64,000 nt of DNA from CALJEL01 sp041082235 (lineage in GTDB: Bacteria > Nitrospirota > Thermodesulfovibrionia > Thermodesulfovibrionales > CALJEL01): NCBI GenBank assembly GCA_041082235.1, contig JBDOIG010000079.1:1-64000 (forward strand), given 5' to 3'. A program made the position numbers and the translations under genes. The number at the start of each line of letters is the position of its first letter. The first letter of the stretch is position 1. Shown one piece after another: positions 16,763-26,269 of the stretch. The notes beneath the pieces are model-generated. The model saw only the letters and a list, made by a program, of their open reading frames with translations, searched no databases and was not told where the DNA came from.

Positions 16763-17863
16763 ATGATCCTTGCAGTATCAAAAAATGAGCTTATGAAAAG
16801 TCTCACAGATATCCAGGGTATAGTTGAAAGAAAAAGCACCATGCCGGTACTCAGCCATTTTCTACTTGATTGTCATAAGGAACCGTATCTTTATGCCACA
16901 GACCTTGATACAGCAATTAAAATTCAGAATCTCAATTTTAAAATTCAAAAAGAAGGTTCTATTGCTATACCTGCAAAGACCTTTATTTCCCTCATTAAGG
17001 AGCTTGAGGGAGATATTGTGCTTGAGGCCAAGGAGAATTTTAAACTCAAGATAGCAGCCGGGAAGGTCAGTGCAGAAATTGCCTGTCTTAATCCTCAGGA
17101 ATTTCCTGCCTGGCCAGAGATAGAGGATGGGAATGAATTAACCCTGCCTGTAAAGGCCTTAAAGGATATAATAGAAAAGACTGCCTATGCTGCAAGCGAT
17201 GCTGACACAAGGTATGTCTTTAATGGTATCCTTCTTCATCTTCAGAAGGAAGGGCTGCATGCAGTAGGCACTGATGGCCACAGGCTCGCCCTTTTAAGAC
17301 TAGCGAGCAAGGACTTACAATGTAATGTTCAGGATGAATTTAAGGTAATCCTGCCCAAAAAGGCCATTACTGAACTTAAAAGACTTATCAGCGATGATAC
17401 CGTAACAATAAGAATCGGGAAAAACCATGTTCTTTTTAAGACTCCTAATATGGCGTTTCTTACAAAGGTTATAGAAGGTACCTATCCAAATTACGAGCAG
17501 GTAATACCAAAGGCTTCTACAAAGACCCTTATTTCATTAAAAACAGACCTTGAGAAGGCCTTGAGGAGGGTATCAATTATATCAAGAGAAAGATCAAATG
17601 CTATTAAGCTTGACATGAAAGACAATACCTTAATAGTGAGTGCATCAAATCCAGACCTCGGAAGTGCTGAGGAGGAACTTTCTGTAAAATACGATGGAGA
17701 ACCCTTTACCATAGGATTTAATGCAAGGTATATCCTTGATGCACTTGAGGTTATAGAAAAAGATGAGATTGTTATGCAATTTAATGATCCCCTTGGCCCT
17801 TCATTATTAAAAGGTGCAGGAGATGAAAATTATCTTTCGGTAATTATGCCAATGAGGATTTGA
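16763..17863 (+). CDS. dnaN: DNA polymerase III sliding clamp (beta subunit)
   Basis: This 366-residue protein has the three-domain beta-clamp layout. The N-terminal domain starts MILAVSKNELMKSLTDIQGIVERKSTMPVL. The middle domain contains YVFNGILLHLQKEGLHAVGTDGHRLAL, a strongly conserved stretch. The C-terminal hydrophobic pocket ends YLSVIMPMRI, the usual PMRL-like terminus. The dimeric ring tethers polymerases and repair factors to DNA. AAGGAGG lies seven bases before the ATG. Its position between dnaA and gyrB is typical. The first domain is slightly short against E. coli (366 residues in both), so the gene is complete. Confidence 0.97.
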   Translation: MILAVSKNELMKSLTDIQGIVERKSTMPVLSHFLLDCHKEPYLYATDLDTAIKIQNLNFKIQKEGSIAIPAKTFISLIKELEGDIVLEAKENFKLKIAAGKVSAEIACLNPQEFPAWPEIEDGNELTLPVKALKDIIEKTAYAASDADTRYVFNGILLHLQKEGLHAVGTDGHRLALLRLASKDLQCNVQDEFKVILPKKAITELKRLISDDTVTIRIGKNHVLFKTPNMAFLTKVIEGTYPNYEQVIPKASTKTLISLKTDLEKALRRVSIISRERSNAIKLDMKDNTLIVSASNPDLGSAEEELSVKYDGEPFTIGFNARYILDALEVIEKDEIVMQFNDPLGPSLLKGAGDENYLSVIMPMRI

Positions 17864-17867
17864 TAGA

Positions 17868-17935
17868 GTAATCCATGATGAGTGAAGCGATACAGGAGAT
17901 AGTAAAAACTCTTTACCCATTACGGATTACTGATT
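17868..17935. repeat. Long inverted repeat between dnaN and gyrB
   Basis: AGTAATCCATGATGAGTGAA and TTTACCCATTACGGATTACT pair at 16 of 20 positions, with the mismatches mostly G-U. They enclose a loop of about 27 bases. No T-tract follows. It could stabilise or process the mRNA between the clamp and gyrase genes. I see no second copy in the window. Confidence 0.6.
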
Positions 17936-17951
17936 AAGGAGGTTATGAAGA

Positions 17952-20402
17952 ATGGCTGATAAAAAACAGAGCCAGGCTCAGGAGGTAACAGGTCTCAATG
18001 AGAATGAGACTTATGGGGCTGAGGCTATAAAGATACTTAAAGGCCTTGATGCTGTAAGAAAGCGGCCTGCCATGTATATTGGTTCAACAGGACCAGAAGG
18101 GCTGCACCATCTTGTATATGAGGTTGTGGACAATAGTGTGGATGAGGCCCTTGCAGGTTATTGCACGAATATAGAGGTCATACTTCATCATGACGGAAGC
18201 TGCACGGTCATAGATGATGGTAGAGGCATTCCAACCGAACCACATCCAGGAGACCCGGAGGGAAGAACAGCAGCAGAGATTGTCCTTACAGAGCTGCACG
18301 CAGGAGGCAAGTTTGAATCAAAGGCCTATAAGATATCAGGAGGTCTGCATGGTGTTGGCATATCAGTTGTAAATGCACTTTCTGAATGGCTTGAGCTTGA
18401 GATCAGGCAGAACGGGTTTGTCTATCAGCAATCTTATGAAAGAGGAAAGCCAAAGGCCCCTCTAACAGTTGTCGGAAAGACAAAGTCAAGGGGCACAAAA
18501 ATTACATTTAAGCCGGATACCCAGATATTTGAGACCACAGAATTTAATCCAGACACTCTTGCTCAAAGGCTGAGGGAACTGGCCTTTTTAAACAGGGGTC
18601 TCCAGATTATCCTGAAGGATGAAAAGTCCGGCAGAAAGGAGGTTTTTAATTATAAAGGCGGGATAGTCTCCTTTGTTGAGCACCTCAATAAGAACAAAAC
18701 ACCTATCCACTCAAAACCCGTTTATATAGAGGGTGAGAAAGAGGACATAATCATAGAGATAGCCATTCAGTACAATGATGGATATGCAGAAACCATCTAT
18801 ACCTTTGCAAACAATATAAACACCCGTGAGGGTGGAACACACCTTATTGGCTTTAAATCAGCCCTCACAAGGACAGTCAATTCCTATGGTCTCAAGGCCG
18901 GGATACTCAAAGAGGGAAAGGAGTCCCTGACCGGGGAAGACATCAGGGAAGGGCTTACAGCAGTGGTAAGTGTAAAGCTTCCCAATCCACAGTTTGAAGG
19001 TCAGACAAAGATGAAGCTTGGAAACACAGAGGTAAAGGGTATCGTGGAGTCTATTGTAAATGATAAGCTCTCTGCCTATTTTGAAGAAAATCCCTCTGTA
19101 GCAAGGAAGATAGTGGAAAAGGCCCTCCAGGCTGCAAGGGCAAGAGAGGCTGCAAGAAAGGCAAAGGAACTTACCAGAAGAAAGGGACTTCTTGAAGATA
19201 CCACATTACCCGGAAAACTTGCTGACTGCACGGAAAAGGATCCAGCGCTTTCTGAGCTCTTTATAGTAGAGGGTGACTCAGCAGGCGGTTCTGCAAAGCA
19301 GGCAAGGGACAGGAGATTTCAAGCTATCCTTCCATTAAGGGGAAAGATACTTAATGTCGAAAAGGCCAGATTTGATAAGATGCTTTCAAGTGAAGAGATA
19401 AAGGTCCTTATTACAGCCCTTGGCACAGGCATAGGACCTGAAGATTTTGATATATCAAAGGTCAGATACCATAAAATCATACTCATGACAGATGCAGATG
19501 TGGATGGTGCCCACATAAGGACATTACTTCTTACATTCTTCTTCAGACAGATGCCCGAAGTCATAGAAAGGGGCTATCTCTATATTGCTCAGCCTCCGCT
19601 TTACAGGGTCAAAAGAGGGAAACAGGAGTTTTATGTTCAGACAGATGTAGAACTTCAGGATATGCTTTTTAAGATAATCCAGAACGAGGTGGAGATAATT
19701 GCAAAGGATAAATCCTTAGCTCCTGAAGAACTTCCAAAGAGGCTCAAGACAGTACAGGCCTTTGAAAAACTGTTAGGGTGGTTTAAGGATAAAAGAAAGG
19801 ATCCGGAAGTTATGAGATTTCTTGTGGCAGGAGGTGTTTCTAAGGAAACCCTCAAGGCTAAGAGCCGCATAAAGGAGCTGGTCTCAGGACTAAAAGAACA
19901 GATTCCAGATACACAGACAGCAGAGATAGAGCCTGATGAAGAACATGGTGGCTATAGTATTCAGATAAAAAGACAGACATACAGGTTCAGAATTGATTAC
20001 GATTTGATTGCCTCACCAGATTATAAGGAGCTTGAGGCCCTTTACCATGCAAGACAGGACTTTCTACCTCCTTATAAGCTCATATTTCAAAAGGCATCTC
20101 AGGAACAGGCAGGAAATTTAAGAGAGCTTGAGTTCAAAAACGATAAAGACCTCCTTGACTATGTACTTGCTCTCAGTAAAAAAGGACTAACCATCCAGAG
20201 GTATAAAGGTCTTGGAGAGATGAACCCTGGCCAGCTATGGGAGACCACGATGGATCCTGAAAAAAGGTCTCTCCTGAAGGTTACAATAGAGGATTCTGTA
20301 AAGGCTGATGAGATCTTTACTGTGCTCATGGGCGACCAGGTTGAACCGAGGAAGGAATTTATAATGAAACACGCACTTGAGGTAAGAAACCTTGATATAT
20401 AA
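17952..20402 (+). CDS. gyrB: DNA gyrase subunit B
   Basis: This 816-residue protein holds the ATPase half of gyrase. The GHKL ATP-binding domain contains EVVDNSVDEALAGYC and GGLHGVGISVVNALS. The transducer domain follows. The TOPRIM domain has EGDSAGGSAKQARDRRFQAI and DADVDGAHIRTLLLTFFFR. The C-terminal YKGLGEMNPGQLWETTMDP contacts GyrA. With GyrA it introduces negative supercoils. The extra stretch between TOPRIM and the C-terminus (about residues 570-690) is within the normal range of GyrB enzymes. An AAGGAGG lies before the ATG. An imperfect hairpin separates it from gyrA. Confidence 0.97.
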   Translation: MADKKQSQAQEVTGLNENETYGAEAIKILKGLDAVRKRPAMYIGSTGPEGLHHLVYEVVDNSVDEALAGYCTNIEVILHHDGSCTVIDDGRGIPTEPHPGDPEGRTAAEIVLTELHAGGKFESKAYKISGGLHGVGISVVNALSEWLELEIRQNGFVYQQSYERGKPKAPLTVVGKTKSRGTKITFKPDTQIFETTEFNPDTLAQRLRELAFLNRGLQIILKDEKSGRKEVFNYKGGIVSFVEHLNKNKTPIHSKPVYIEGEKEDIIIEIAIQYNDGYAETIYTFANNINTREGGTHLIGFKSALTRTVNSYGLKAGILKEGKESLTGEDIREGLTAVVSVKLPNPQFEGQTKMKLGNTEVKGIVESIVNDKLSAYFEENPSVARKIVEKALQAARAREAARKAKELTRRKGLLEDTTLPGKLADCTEKDPALSELFIVEGDSAGGSAKQARDRRFQAILPLRGKILNVEKARFDKMLSSEEIKVLITALGTGIGPEDFDISKVRYHKIILMTDADVDGAHIRTLLLTFFFRQMPEVIERGYLYIAQPPLYRVKRGKQEFYVQTDVELQDMLFKIIQNEVEIIAKDKSLAPEELPKRLKTVQAFEKLLGWFKDKRKDPEVMRFLVAGGVSKETLKAKSRIKELVSGLKEQIPDTQTAEIEPDEEHGGYSIQIKRQTYRFRIDYDLIASPDYKELEALYHARQDFLPPYKLIFQKASQEQAGNLRELEFKNDKDLLDYVLALSKKGLTIQRYKGLGEMNPGQLWETTMDPEKRSLLKVTIEDSVKADEIFTVLMGDQVEPRKEFIMKHALEVRNLDI

Positions 20403-20470
20403 ATAGAGCAGCAGAGCGGCAGTTTTAAATAAGGAATAAATTATTTTCCTTAACGTGCTACAGCTCTACT
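20403..20470. repeat. Hairpin-forming sequence between gyrB and gyrA
   Basis: An inner palindrome, TAAGGAA...TTCCTTA, sits around an AT centre. Outer segments TAGAGCAGCAGAGCG and CGTGCTACAGCTCTA pair imperfectly. The whole spacer can therefore fold as one arm. It lies directly before the gyrA ribosome-binding site (AGGAGG at 20480) and may be a mobile mini-repeat or a structured mRNA spacer. Confidence 0.5.
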
Positions 20471-20491
20471 GTACTATTAGGAGGTAAATCA

Positions 20492-22939
20492 GTGGAGGAG
20501 CAACAGAATTTAATAGGTGCCTCAATAGGTACCAGAGAGTTGGAAGAAGAGATGAAGGTAAGCTACCTTGATTACGCTATGAGCGTAATTATAGGAAGGG
20601 CACTACCTGATGTGAGAGATGGACTGAAGCCTGTGCAGAGGAGAATACTTTACGCAATGTTCAGGGAAGGACTTCTTCCGGGTAAAAAATATTCAAAATG
20701 CGCTGGTGTGGTTGGAGAGGTTCTTAAAAAATATCATCCCCATGGTGATACCGCTGTTTATGATGCCCTCGTAAGGCTTGCTCAGGACTTTAATATGCGC
20801 TATCCACTCGTTGATGGTCAGGGGAATTTTGGTTCAGTTGATGGTGACCCCCCGGCTGCCTACAGATATACAGAGGCAAGGCTTGCAAAGATAGCTGAGG
20901 AACTCCTTGCTGATATTGATAAGGACACAGTTGATTACATTCCTAATTTTGATGAAACTACAGAAGAACCGATTGTTTTGCCAAGCAAGGTGCCCAATCT
21001 CCTGATAAATGGCTCCTCTGGTATAGCTGTTGGAATGGCAACAAATATACCCCCTCATAACCTTGGAGAGGTTATAGATGCCCTGGTGAGGCTTCTTGAT
21101 GAACCGAACACAACCATTGAGGAATTGATGCCCATTCTTAAGGGTCCTGATTTTCCAACAGGCGGTATCATCTATGGTACTCAGGGTATAAAAGAGGCCT
21201 ATCTTCACGGAAAGGGTCTTATAAAGATAAGGGCAAGGGCTCGCATTGAGAGAGACAAAAAGGGTGACAGGGTAGTGATAACAGAGATACCTTATCAGGT
21301 TAATAAGGCCCAGCTGCTTAAAAAGATAGCAGAGCTTATAAGGGATAAAAAGTTTGAGGGCATCTCAGAGCTCAGGGATGAGTCAGACAGGGACGGAATA
21401 AGGATAGTACTTGAGCTGAAGAGGGGAGAGATTGCACAGGTGATCCTCAATAATCTTTACAAACATACACAGATGGAATCCACCTTCGGAATAATAATGC
21501 TTGCCCTTGTTGGTGGTCAGCCAAGGATATTGAACCTTAAAAAACTTCTCAGTCTATTTCTTGAGCACAGAAGAAATGTAGTCTTAAGAAGGACAGCCTA
21601 TGACCTCAAAAAAGCCGAGGAAAGGGCCCATATCCTGGAAGGACTCAAGATAGCGGTTGAAAACCTTGATGAGATAATAAATCTTATAAAGAGATCAAAA
21701 TCACCTGAAGAGGCGAAGCTTGGGCTCATGAAGAATTATCCACTTTCAGAGATACAGGCACAGGCCATACTGGATATGAAACTCCAGAGGCTGACAGCCC
21801 TTGAAAGGGATAAGATACTTTCTGAATTTGACGAAACCCGGAAGGAGATCAAGAGATTAAAGGAGATCCTTGGAAGTGAAAAGCTTGTCAGGGCAATTAT
21901 CAGGCAGGAACTTCTTGAGGTAAAGGAGAAATACGGAGACCCCAGAAGGACAGATATTGTGGAGGAGACAGGAGAGTTGAAGATAGAAGACCTGATTACA
22001 GAGGAGGACAATGTTATAACCATATCACATCTTGGCTACATAAAAAGGAATCCCCTTTCTCAGTACAGGAGCCAGAGGAGAGGAGGAAAAGGGCTAACAG
22101 GTATGGAGACAAAGGAAGAGGATTATGTTACAGACCTTTACATTGGCTCCACCCATGACTATATTCTGTTTTTCACAAATAAAGGAAGACTGTACTGGCT
22201 CAAGGTCTATCAGATACCCGAGGCAGGCAGATATAGCAAGGGTAAGGCTATTGTAAACCTGCTTCCCCTTGAAGCAGATGAAAAGATTGCTACAGCCCTC
22301 GCCACCAGACTGGATAAGGAGGGTTATATAGTAATGTTTACAAAGAAGGGCCTCGTGAAGAAGACAGACCTGAAGGAGTTTTCTGCTCCAAGATCAAAGG
22401 GAGTCATAGCAATAGCCCTTGAGGAGGGTGACGAGCTTATTGCTGTAAAACAGACTGATGGTAAATCTGATCTTATCATTGGTACAAAAAAGGGCCTTTC
22501 AATAAGATTTAAAGAGGAAGAGGTCAGGCCAGTAGGAAGGGTTGCAAAAGGAGTTATAGGAATCAGGCTTCTTAAAGATGATGAGGTCGTAAGTGCTGAT
22601 ACAGCAGAGGAGGGAACCACTCTTCTCACTGTCACGGAAAAGGGGCTCGGCAAGAGGACAGAGATAAAAGAATATCCAGTTCAAGGAAGGGGTGGAAAGG
22701 GAGTGATTTCCATAAAGACCACTTCAAAGGGCGGTAATGCAGTGGGTGTCCTTCAGGTAAGGGATGAAGATGAGATAGTTATTATCACAAATTCTGGCAA
22801 GGTTATAAGGACAAAGACAAATAATATCCCGATTCAGGGTAGAAGCACCCAGGGTGTAAGATTAATGGACCTTGAAGAGGGTGACAGGATAGTGGGTATT
22901 GGAAAGGTTGCAGAAAAGGAAGACGCTGAGAGTAAATGA
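20492..22939 (+). CDS. gyrA: DNA gyrase subunit A
   Basis: This 815-residue protein starts at GTG 20492, with AGGAGG six bases before it. The breakage-reunion domain contains the catalytic tyrosine in AAYRYTEARL (Y126) and the quinolone-determining region HPHGDTAVYDALVRLAQ. The latter has Thr at the position of E. coli Ser83 and Asp at that of Asp87. The C-terminal DNA-wrapping beta-pinwheel contains the GyrA box QRRGGKG, which distinguishes it from ParC, and further R-x-G-KGV repeats. It forms the A2B2 gyrase with the upstream gyrB. The downstream symporter gene starts within 25 bases of its stop. Whether Thr at the Ser83 position affects drug binding cannot be judged here. Confidence 0.97.
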   Translation: MEEQQNLIGASIGTRELEEEMKVSYLDYAMSVIIGRALPDVRDGLKPVQRRILYAMFREGLLPGKKYSKCAGVVGEVLKKYHPHGDTAVYDALVRLAQDFNMRYPLVDGQGNFGSVDGDPPAAYRYTEARLAKIAEELLADIDKDTVDYIPNFDETTEEPIVLPSKVPNLLINGSSGIAVGMATNIPPHNLGEVIDALVRLLDEPNTTIEELMPILKGPDFPTGGIIYGTQGIKEAYLHGKGLIKIRARARIERDKKGDRVVITEIPYQVNKAQLLKKIAELIRDKKFEGISELRDESDRDGIRIVLELKRGEIAQVILNNLYKHTQMESTFGIIMLALVGGQPRILNLKKLLSLFLEHRRNVVLRRTAYDLKKAEERAHILEGLKIAVENLDEIINLIKRSKSPEEAKLGLMKNYPLSEIQAQAILDMKLQRLTALERDKILSEFDETRKEIKRLKEILGSEKLVRAIIRQELLEVKEKYGDPRRTDIVEETGELKIEDLITEEDNVITISHLGYIKRNPLSQYRSQRRGGKGLTGMETKEEDYVTDLYIGSTHDYILFFTNKGRLYWLKVYQIPEAGRYSKGKAIVNLLPLEADEKIATALATRLDKEGYIVMFTKKGLVKKTDLKEFSAPRSKGVIAIALEEGDELIAVKQTDGKSDLIIGTKKGLSIRFKEEEVRPVGRVAKGVIGIRLLKDDEVVSADTAEEGTTLLTVTEKGLGKRTEIKEYPVQGRGGKGVISIKTTSKGGNAVGVLQVRDEDEIVIITNSGKVIRTKTNNIPIQGRSTQGVRLMDLEEGDRIVGIGKVAEKEDAESK

Positions 22940-22963
22940 TATCTGGTGCTGGAGAAACATCAG

Positions 22964-24694
22964 GTGTCAGAGGTAACAGTTCTTGACTGGCTGGTGATAG
23001 CCCTTTATTTTGCCTTTTCTTTAACAATAGGACTTTATTTTACAAAAAAGGCATCAAGTAATCTCTCGGAGTTCTTCCTTTCAGGCAGGAGGGTCCCCTG
23101 GTGGCTTGCTGGCATATCAATGGTGGCCACCACATTCAGCTCGGATACCCCCCTTTATGTAACCGGTCTTGTCAGGTCTAATGGCATATACGAAAACTGG
23201 CAGTGGTGGTGCTTTATCTTTTCAGGCATGATGGCTGTATTCCTCTTTGCCTCTATGTGGAAGAGACTTGGTGTATTTACTGATGTGGAATTTATTAATA
23301 TAAGATATTCCGGCAAACCAGCAAAGGTATTAAGGGCCTTTAAGGCACTTTATTTTTCCCTGATTATCCATACCATCATAAAGGCACAGGTCATCCTTGC
23401 GATGGCAAAGATACTGGATGTGCTTCTTGGCTGGAGTAAGTGGCAGGCAATAATAATATCAAGCCTTATTACACTTTTTTATTGCATGGCCTCAGGTTAC
23501 TGGGGCGTGCTTACAACTGATTTCTTCCAGTTCATTATTGCCATACTGAGTGCTGTGCTGCTGTCTTTTTTTGCTGTTAAGACCGCAGGAGGTATAGATG
23601 CAATAAAGATAGCTGTTAGCCCTGATACCCTGAGATTTTTTCCATCAATCGGAAATGGGTTATCTGGCTTTCTCGGTGCGAGCTTTCTCACATTCCTTGG
23701 TTATATAGGCATTGCCTGGTGGTCAAAATATTCCTCTGATGGAGGCGGGGTTATTGTTCAGAGGATAATATCCTGTAAGGATGAAAGAGAAGGCATAAAG
23801 GCAACCATGTTTTTTAATGTACTGCATTATGGATTGAGGACATGGCCATGGATACTGGCTGCCCTTGCCTCTATGATTATATATCCCTCTCTTTCAGACC
23901 ACGAGATAGCTTATCCAAAACTTGTGGCTGACCTTATGCCTCAGGGACTCAAGGGATTGATGATAGCGGGTTTCTTTGCAGCCTTTATGTCAACCTTAAG
24001 CACTTATCTTAACCTTTCATCCGCTTACTTTGTGAATGATTTCTACAGGCCTTATATAAAACCGCATGAAAGGGATAGTCATTATATAATCATTGCAAGG
24101 CTATGCATGATATTGCTTTCCATTGTTACGGCAATAATTACCTATCATCTAGAATCCATTGTGGAGGTCTTCAAGTTTCTGATTGCCTTTGGCTCAGGTA
24201 CAGGACTTGTTTATATCCTCAGGTGGTTCTGGTGGAGGATTAACGCCTGGAGCGAGATATCTGCCATGATAGCCTCAACAGTGGTAAGTGTTCTTGTGTA
24301 TACCCTTCCAAGCCTGAATTCCACCAACTATTTTATAAAACTATTGCTTATAGTCTTTTTTTCAACCCTTGTATGGCTCACTGTGACTTTATTGACAGAG
24401 CCTTCTGAAAATGAGGTCTTAAGAAAATTTTATGAACTTGTAAGGCCTTCAGGAACTGGCTGGAGAAAATTTCATATAAAAGGTGGAGGGAATTCTACAA
24501 TACCGGGATTAGTAAATTGGTTAACTGGCTCTCTCTTTATTATAGGCCTGACCATCGGACCGGGGAAGCTTTTTCTTAAAGATTATTTATCAGGCTTAAT
24601 ATTTTTAAGTCTTGCTTTTGCCTCGGGCATTTTTCTTTTTTCTAATATCTCAAAAGCTAGAAACAAACGCCATGCATATAGAAATAGGTCTTAA
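22964..24694 (+). CDS. Sodium:solute symporter (SSS family)
   Basis: This protein of about 576 residues has some thirteen membrane helices and the SSS-family layout. It begins VTVLDWLVIALYFAFSLTIG, with FLSGRRVPWWLAGISMVATTFSSDTP as the conserved unwound first core helix. Further on come AGFFAAFMSTLSTYLNLSSAYFVNDFYRPY, the region that lines the sodium site, and a long C-terminal extension. It would import an organic solute or anion with sodium. The substrate cannot be inferred from sequence or neighbours. Start choice: GTG 22964 has GGAG nine bases upstream, whereas GTG 22946 (six residues longer) has none. It closely follows gyrA and may be co-transcribed with it. Confidence 0.85.
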   Translation: MSEVTVLDWLVIALYFAFSLTIGLYFTKKASSNLSEFFLSGRRVPWWLAGISMVATTFSSDTPLYVTGLVRSNGIYENWQWWCFIFSGMMAVFLFASMWKRLGVFTDVEFINIRYSGKPAKVLRAFKALYFSLIIHTIIKAQVILAMAKILDVLLGWSKWQAIIISSLITLFYCMASGYWGVLTTDFFQFIIAILSAVLLSFFAVKTAGGIDAIKIAVSPDTLRFFPSIGNGLSGFLGASFLTFLGYIGIAWWSKYSSDGGGVIVQRIISCKDEREGIKATMFFNVLHYGLRTWPWILAALASMIIYPSLSDHEIAYPKLVADLMPQGLKGLMIAGFFAAFMSTLSTYLNLSSAYFVNDFYRPYIKPHERDSHYIIIARLCMILLSIVTAIITYHLESIVEVFKFLIAFGSGTGLVYILRWFWWRINAWSEISAMIASTVVSVLVYTLPSLNSTNYFIKLLLIVFFSTLVWLTVTLLTEPSENEVLRKFYELVRPSGTGWRKFHIKGGGNSTIPGLVNWLTGSLFIIGLTIGPGKLFLKDYLSGLIFLSLAFASGIFLFSNISKARNKRHAYRNRS

Positions 24695-24783
24695 TAGCAG
24701 GGCATGCCTCAAGACTTTATGAGGTGAAGCAGGTTATGTTCGGTAAGCTTGATTAAAAGGCTTACATTAAGGCACACCCTGTA
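24695..24783. repeat. Family C inverted-repeat element, copy 1
   Basis: TAGCAGGGCATGCCTCAAGACTTTAT opens the element, and AAGGCACACCCTGTA, its imperfect inverse, closes it. The terminal sequence closely matches both ends of the element at 41759-41892 (TAGCAAGATATGCCTCAAAACTTTTAT). It lies between the symporter and the nuo promoter. Confidence 0.7.
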
Positions 24784-24814
24784 ATTTCTATCAGCAAAGG
24801 GGCAAAGGGGGGCC

Positions 24815-24844
24815 TTGACAAGGCAGGGGGTTTTAATGTATAAA
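24815..24844 (+). promoter_or_regulatory. Probable sigma-70 promoter of the nuo operon
   Basis: TTGACA (24815-24820), an 18-base spacer and TATAAA (24839-24844) make a near-consensus promoter. The transcript would start at about 24851, one base inside the ATG at 24850. That argues for the second ATG (24865) as the nuoA start. Confidence 0.65.
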
Positions 24845-24864
24845 AACCCATGCCTGGCTCATAT

Positions 24865-25221
24865 ATGCCCAGTGAATATCTCCCTGTACTGGTATTTATG
24901 CTGCTGGCCTCAGCAATAGGTATCGGCATTTTAATATTTGCCTCTTTATTCAGACCAAGAAGACCCTATCCTGAAAAACTCATGCCCTATGAATCTGGTA
25001 TCACCCCTGTTGGCGAGCCAAGACACAGATTCTCGGTGAGATTCTATATTATTGCCATGCTCTTTGTGGTCTTTGATGTTGAGGCAATCTTCCTCTATCC
25101 CTGGGCAATCATCTTTGACAAACTCGGGCTCTTTGCCTTTATTGAAATGGTGATATTTATAGTGATACTCCTTATAGGCTATATCTATGCATGGAAAAAG
25201 GAGGCCTTCAGATGGGATTGA
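24865..25221 (+). CDS. nuoA: NADH-quinone oxidoreductase subunit A
   Basis: This 118-residue membrane subunit of complex I has three helices and the conserved PYESGITPVGEPRHRFSVRFYIIAM/FDVEAIFLYPWA pattern that surrounds the quinone entry. ATG 24865 (MPSEYLPVLVFMLL) is preferred over ATG 24850, because the upstream promoter would place the transcript start at about 24851 and because NuoA proteins usually begin this close to the first helix. NuoA lies at the junction of the membrane arm and the peripheral arm. It is the first gene of the operon, and its end overlaps the nuoB start by ten bases. Confidence 0.95.
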   Translation: MPSEYLPVLVFMLLASAIGIGILIFASLFRPRRPYPEKLMPYESGITPVGEPRHRFSVRFYIIAMLFVVFDVEAIFLYPWAIIFDKLGLFAFIEMVIFIVILLIGYIYAWKKEAFRWD

Positions 25222-25739
25222 TTGTAGATACCTCCATAGAACTTATAGAGGTTGAAGAAGGTGTTAAGATAATACCAGGAGCAAATACTATTATCACCAC
25301 CCTTGATAAGATCATAAACTGGGGAAGGGCCTCTTCCCTCTGGCCAGTTACATTCGGGCTTGCCTGCTGCGCCATTGAGATGATGACCACAGGCTCCAGT
25401 CATTATGACCTTGACAGGTTTGGCGTTATCTTCAGGGGTTCCCCAAGACAGGCTGATTTCATGATAGTTGCTGGCACCGTTACAAAAAAAATGGCACCTG
25501 TTGTAAGAAGGGTTTATGACCAGATGCCCGAGCCAAGATATGTGATTTCTATGGGAAGCTGTGCCTGCTCAGGAGGGATATATAATACCTATTCTGTTGT
25601 TCAGGGTTGTGATAGTTTTCTTCCAGTAGATGTCTATGTGCCTGGATGTCCTCCAAGACCCGAGGCACTTATGTATGGAATCCTCAAGCTTCAGGAAAAG
25701 ATTAAAAAGGAGCATATGAGATGGAGCCCATTCAGATAG
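25212..25739 (+). CDS. nuoB: NADH-quinone oxidoreductase subunit B (cluster N2)
   Basis: This 175-residue protein is counted from ATG 25212, which has AAGGAGG eight bases upstream. An ATG at 25191 is in frame but lies deep in nuoA. The N2 4Fe-4S ligands are visible in the adjacent cysteines of GLACCAIEMM and in SCACSGGIY and VPGCPPRPE. Cluster N2 passes electrons to quinone at the interface with NuoD. The N-terminus lacks long extensions. The 3' end overlaps nuoC by 19 bases, so the two are coupled. Confidence 0.96.
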   Translation: MGLIVDTSIELIEVEEGVKIIPGANTIITTLDKIINWGRASSLWPVTFGLACCAIEMMTTGSSHYDLDRFGVIFRGSPRQADFMIVAGTVTKKMAPVVRRVYDQMPEPRYVISMGSCACSGGIYNTYSVVQGCDSFLPVDVYVPGCPPRPEALMYGILKLQEKIKKEHMRWSPFR

Positions 25740-26269
25740 CAGAAAGACTAAAGGAAAGGTTTCCCGAGGATGTCAGGGAAATAAAAGAATTCAGGGATCA
25801 GGTCTCGGTTGTTGTTAAGAGGGAACATATCCTTGATCTTCTTCGCTTTCTTAAGGAAGAGCCTGATATACAGATGGATTTGTTGAAAGATATTACTGCA
25901 GTGGACTGGCTCGGTAAAAAGGTGCCGAGGTTTGAGGTTGTATATCATCTCTATTCCATCAAATTTAAACATCTCTTGAGGCTCAAGGCAGAAGTTCCGG
26001 AAGAAGACCCTGCAATAGATTCAGTGATGCCAATCTATATTGGTGCAAACTGGCATGAAAGGGAATGTTATGATATGTTTGGCATACAGTTCCGCGGTCA
26101 TCCTGATCTAAGAAGGATATTGCTTCCTGAGGATTGGGAAGGTTACCCCCTTAGAAAGGATTACCCCCTGGAAGGTTATAAAGGCGAGAAGGACTGGTCT
26201 GGGTTTAGAGAGGTCCTTCAGATTGCAAAGAGGAATAAAAAATTTGACTGGTACGGAGCTCAGGGATGA
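25721..26269 (+). CDS. nuoC: NADH-quinone oxidoreductase subunit C
   Basis: This 182-residue 30-kDa subunit of the peripheral arm contains WHERECYDMFGIQFRGHPDLRRIL and PLRKDYPLEGY, the conserved C-terminal signature that packs against NuoD. It carries no cofactor. It is a separate polypeptide from NuoD here, unlike the NuoCD fusion of E. coli. Its TGA overlaps the nuoD ATG by four bases. Confidence 0.96.
   Translation: MEPIQIAERLKERFPEDVREIKEFRDQVSVVVKREHILDLLRFLKEEPDIQMDLLKDITAVDWLGKKVPRFEVVYHLYSIKFKHLLRLKAEVPEEDPAIDSVMPIYIGANWHERECYDMFGIQFRGHPDLRRILLPEDWEGYPLRKDYPLEGYKGEKDWSGFREVLQIAKRNKKFDWYGAQG

Noticed and set aside
25191..25211. Upstream ATG of nuoB at 25191
   Set aside because: It lies inside nuoA without its own ribosome-binding site, while ATG 25212 has AAGGAGG at the proper distance and matches the usual NuoB start.
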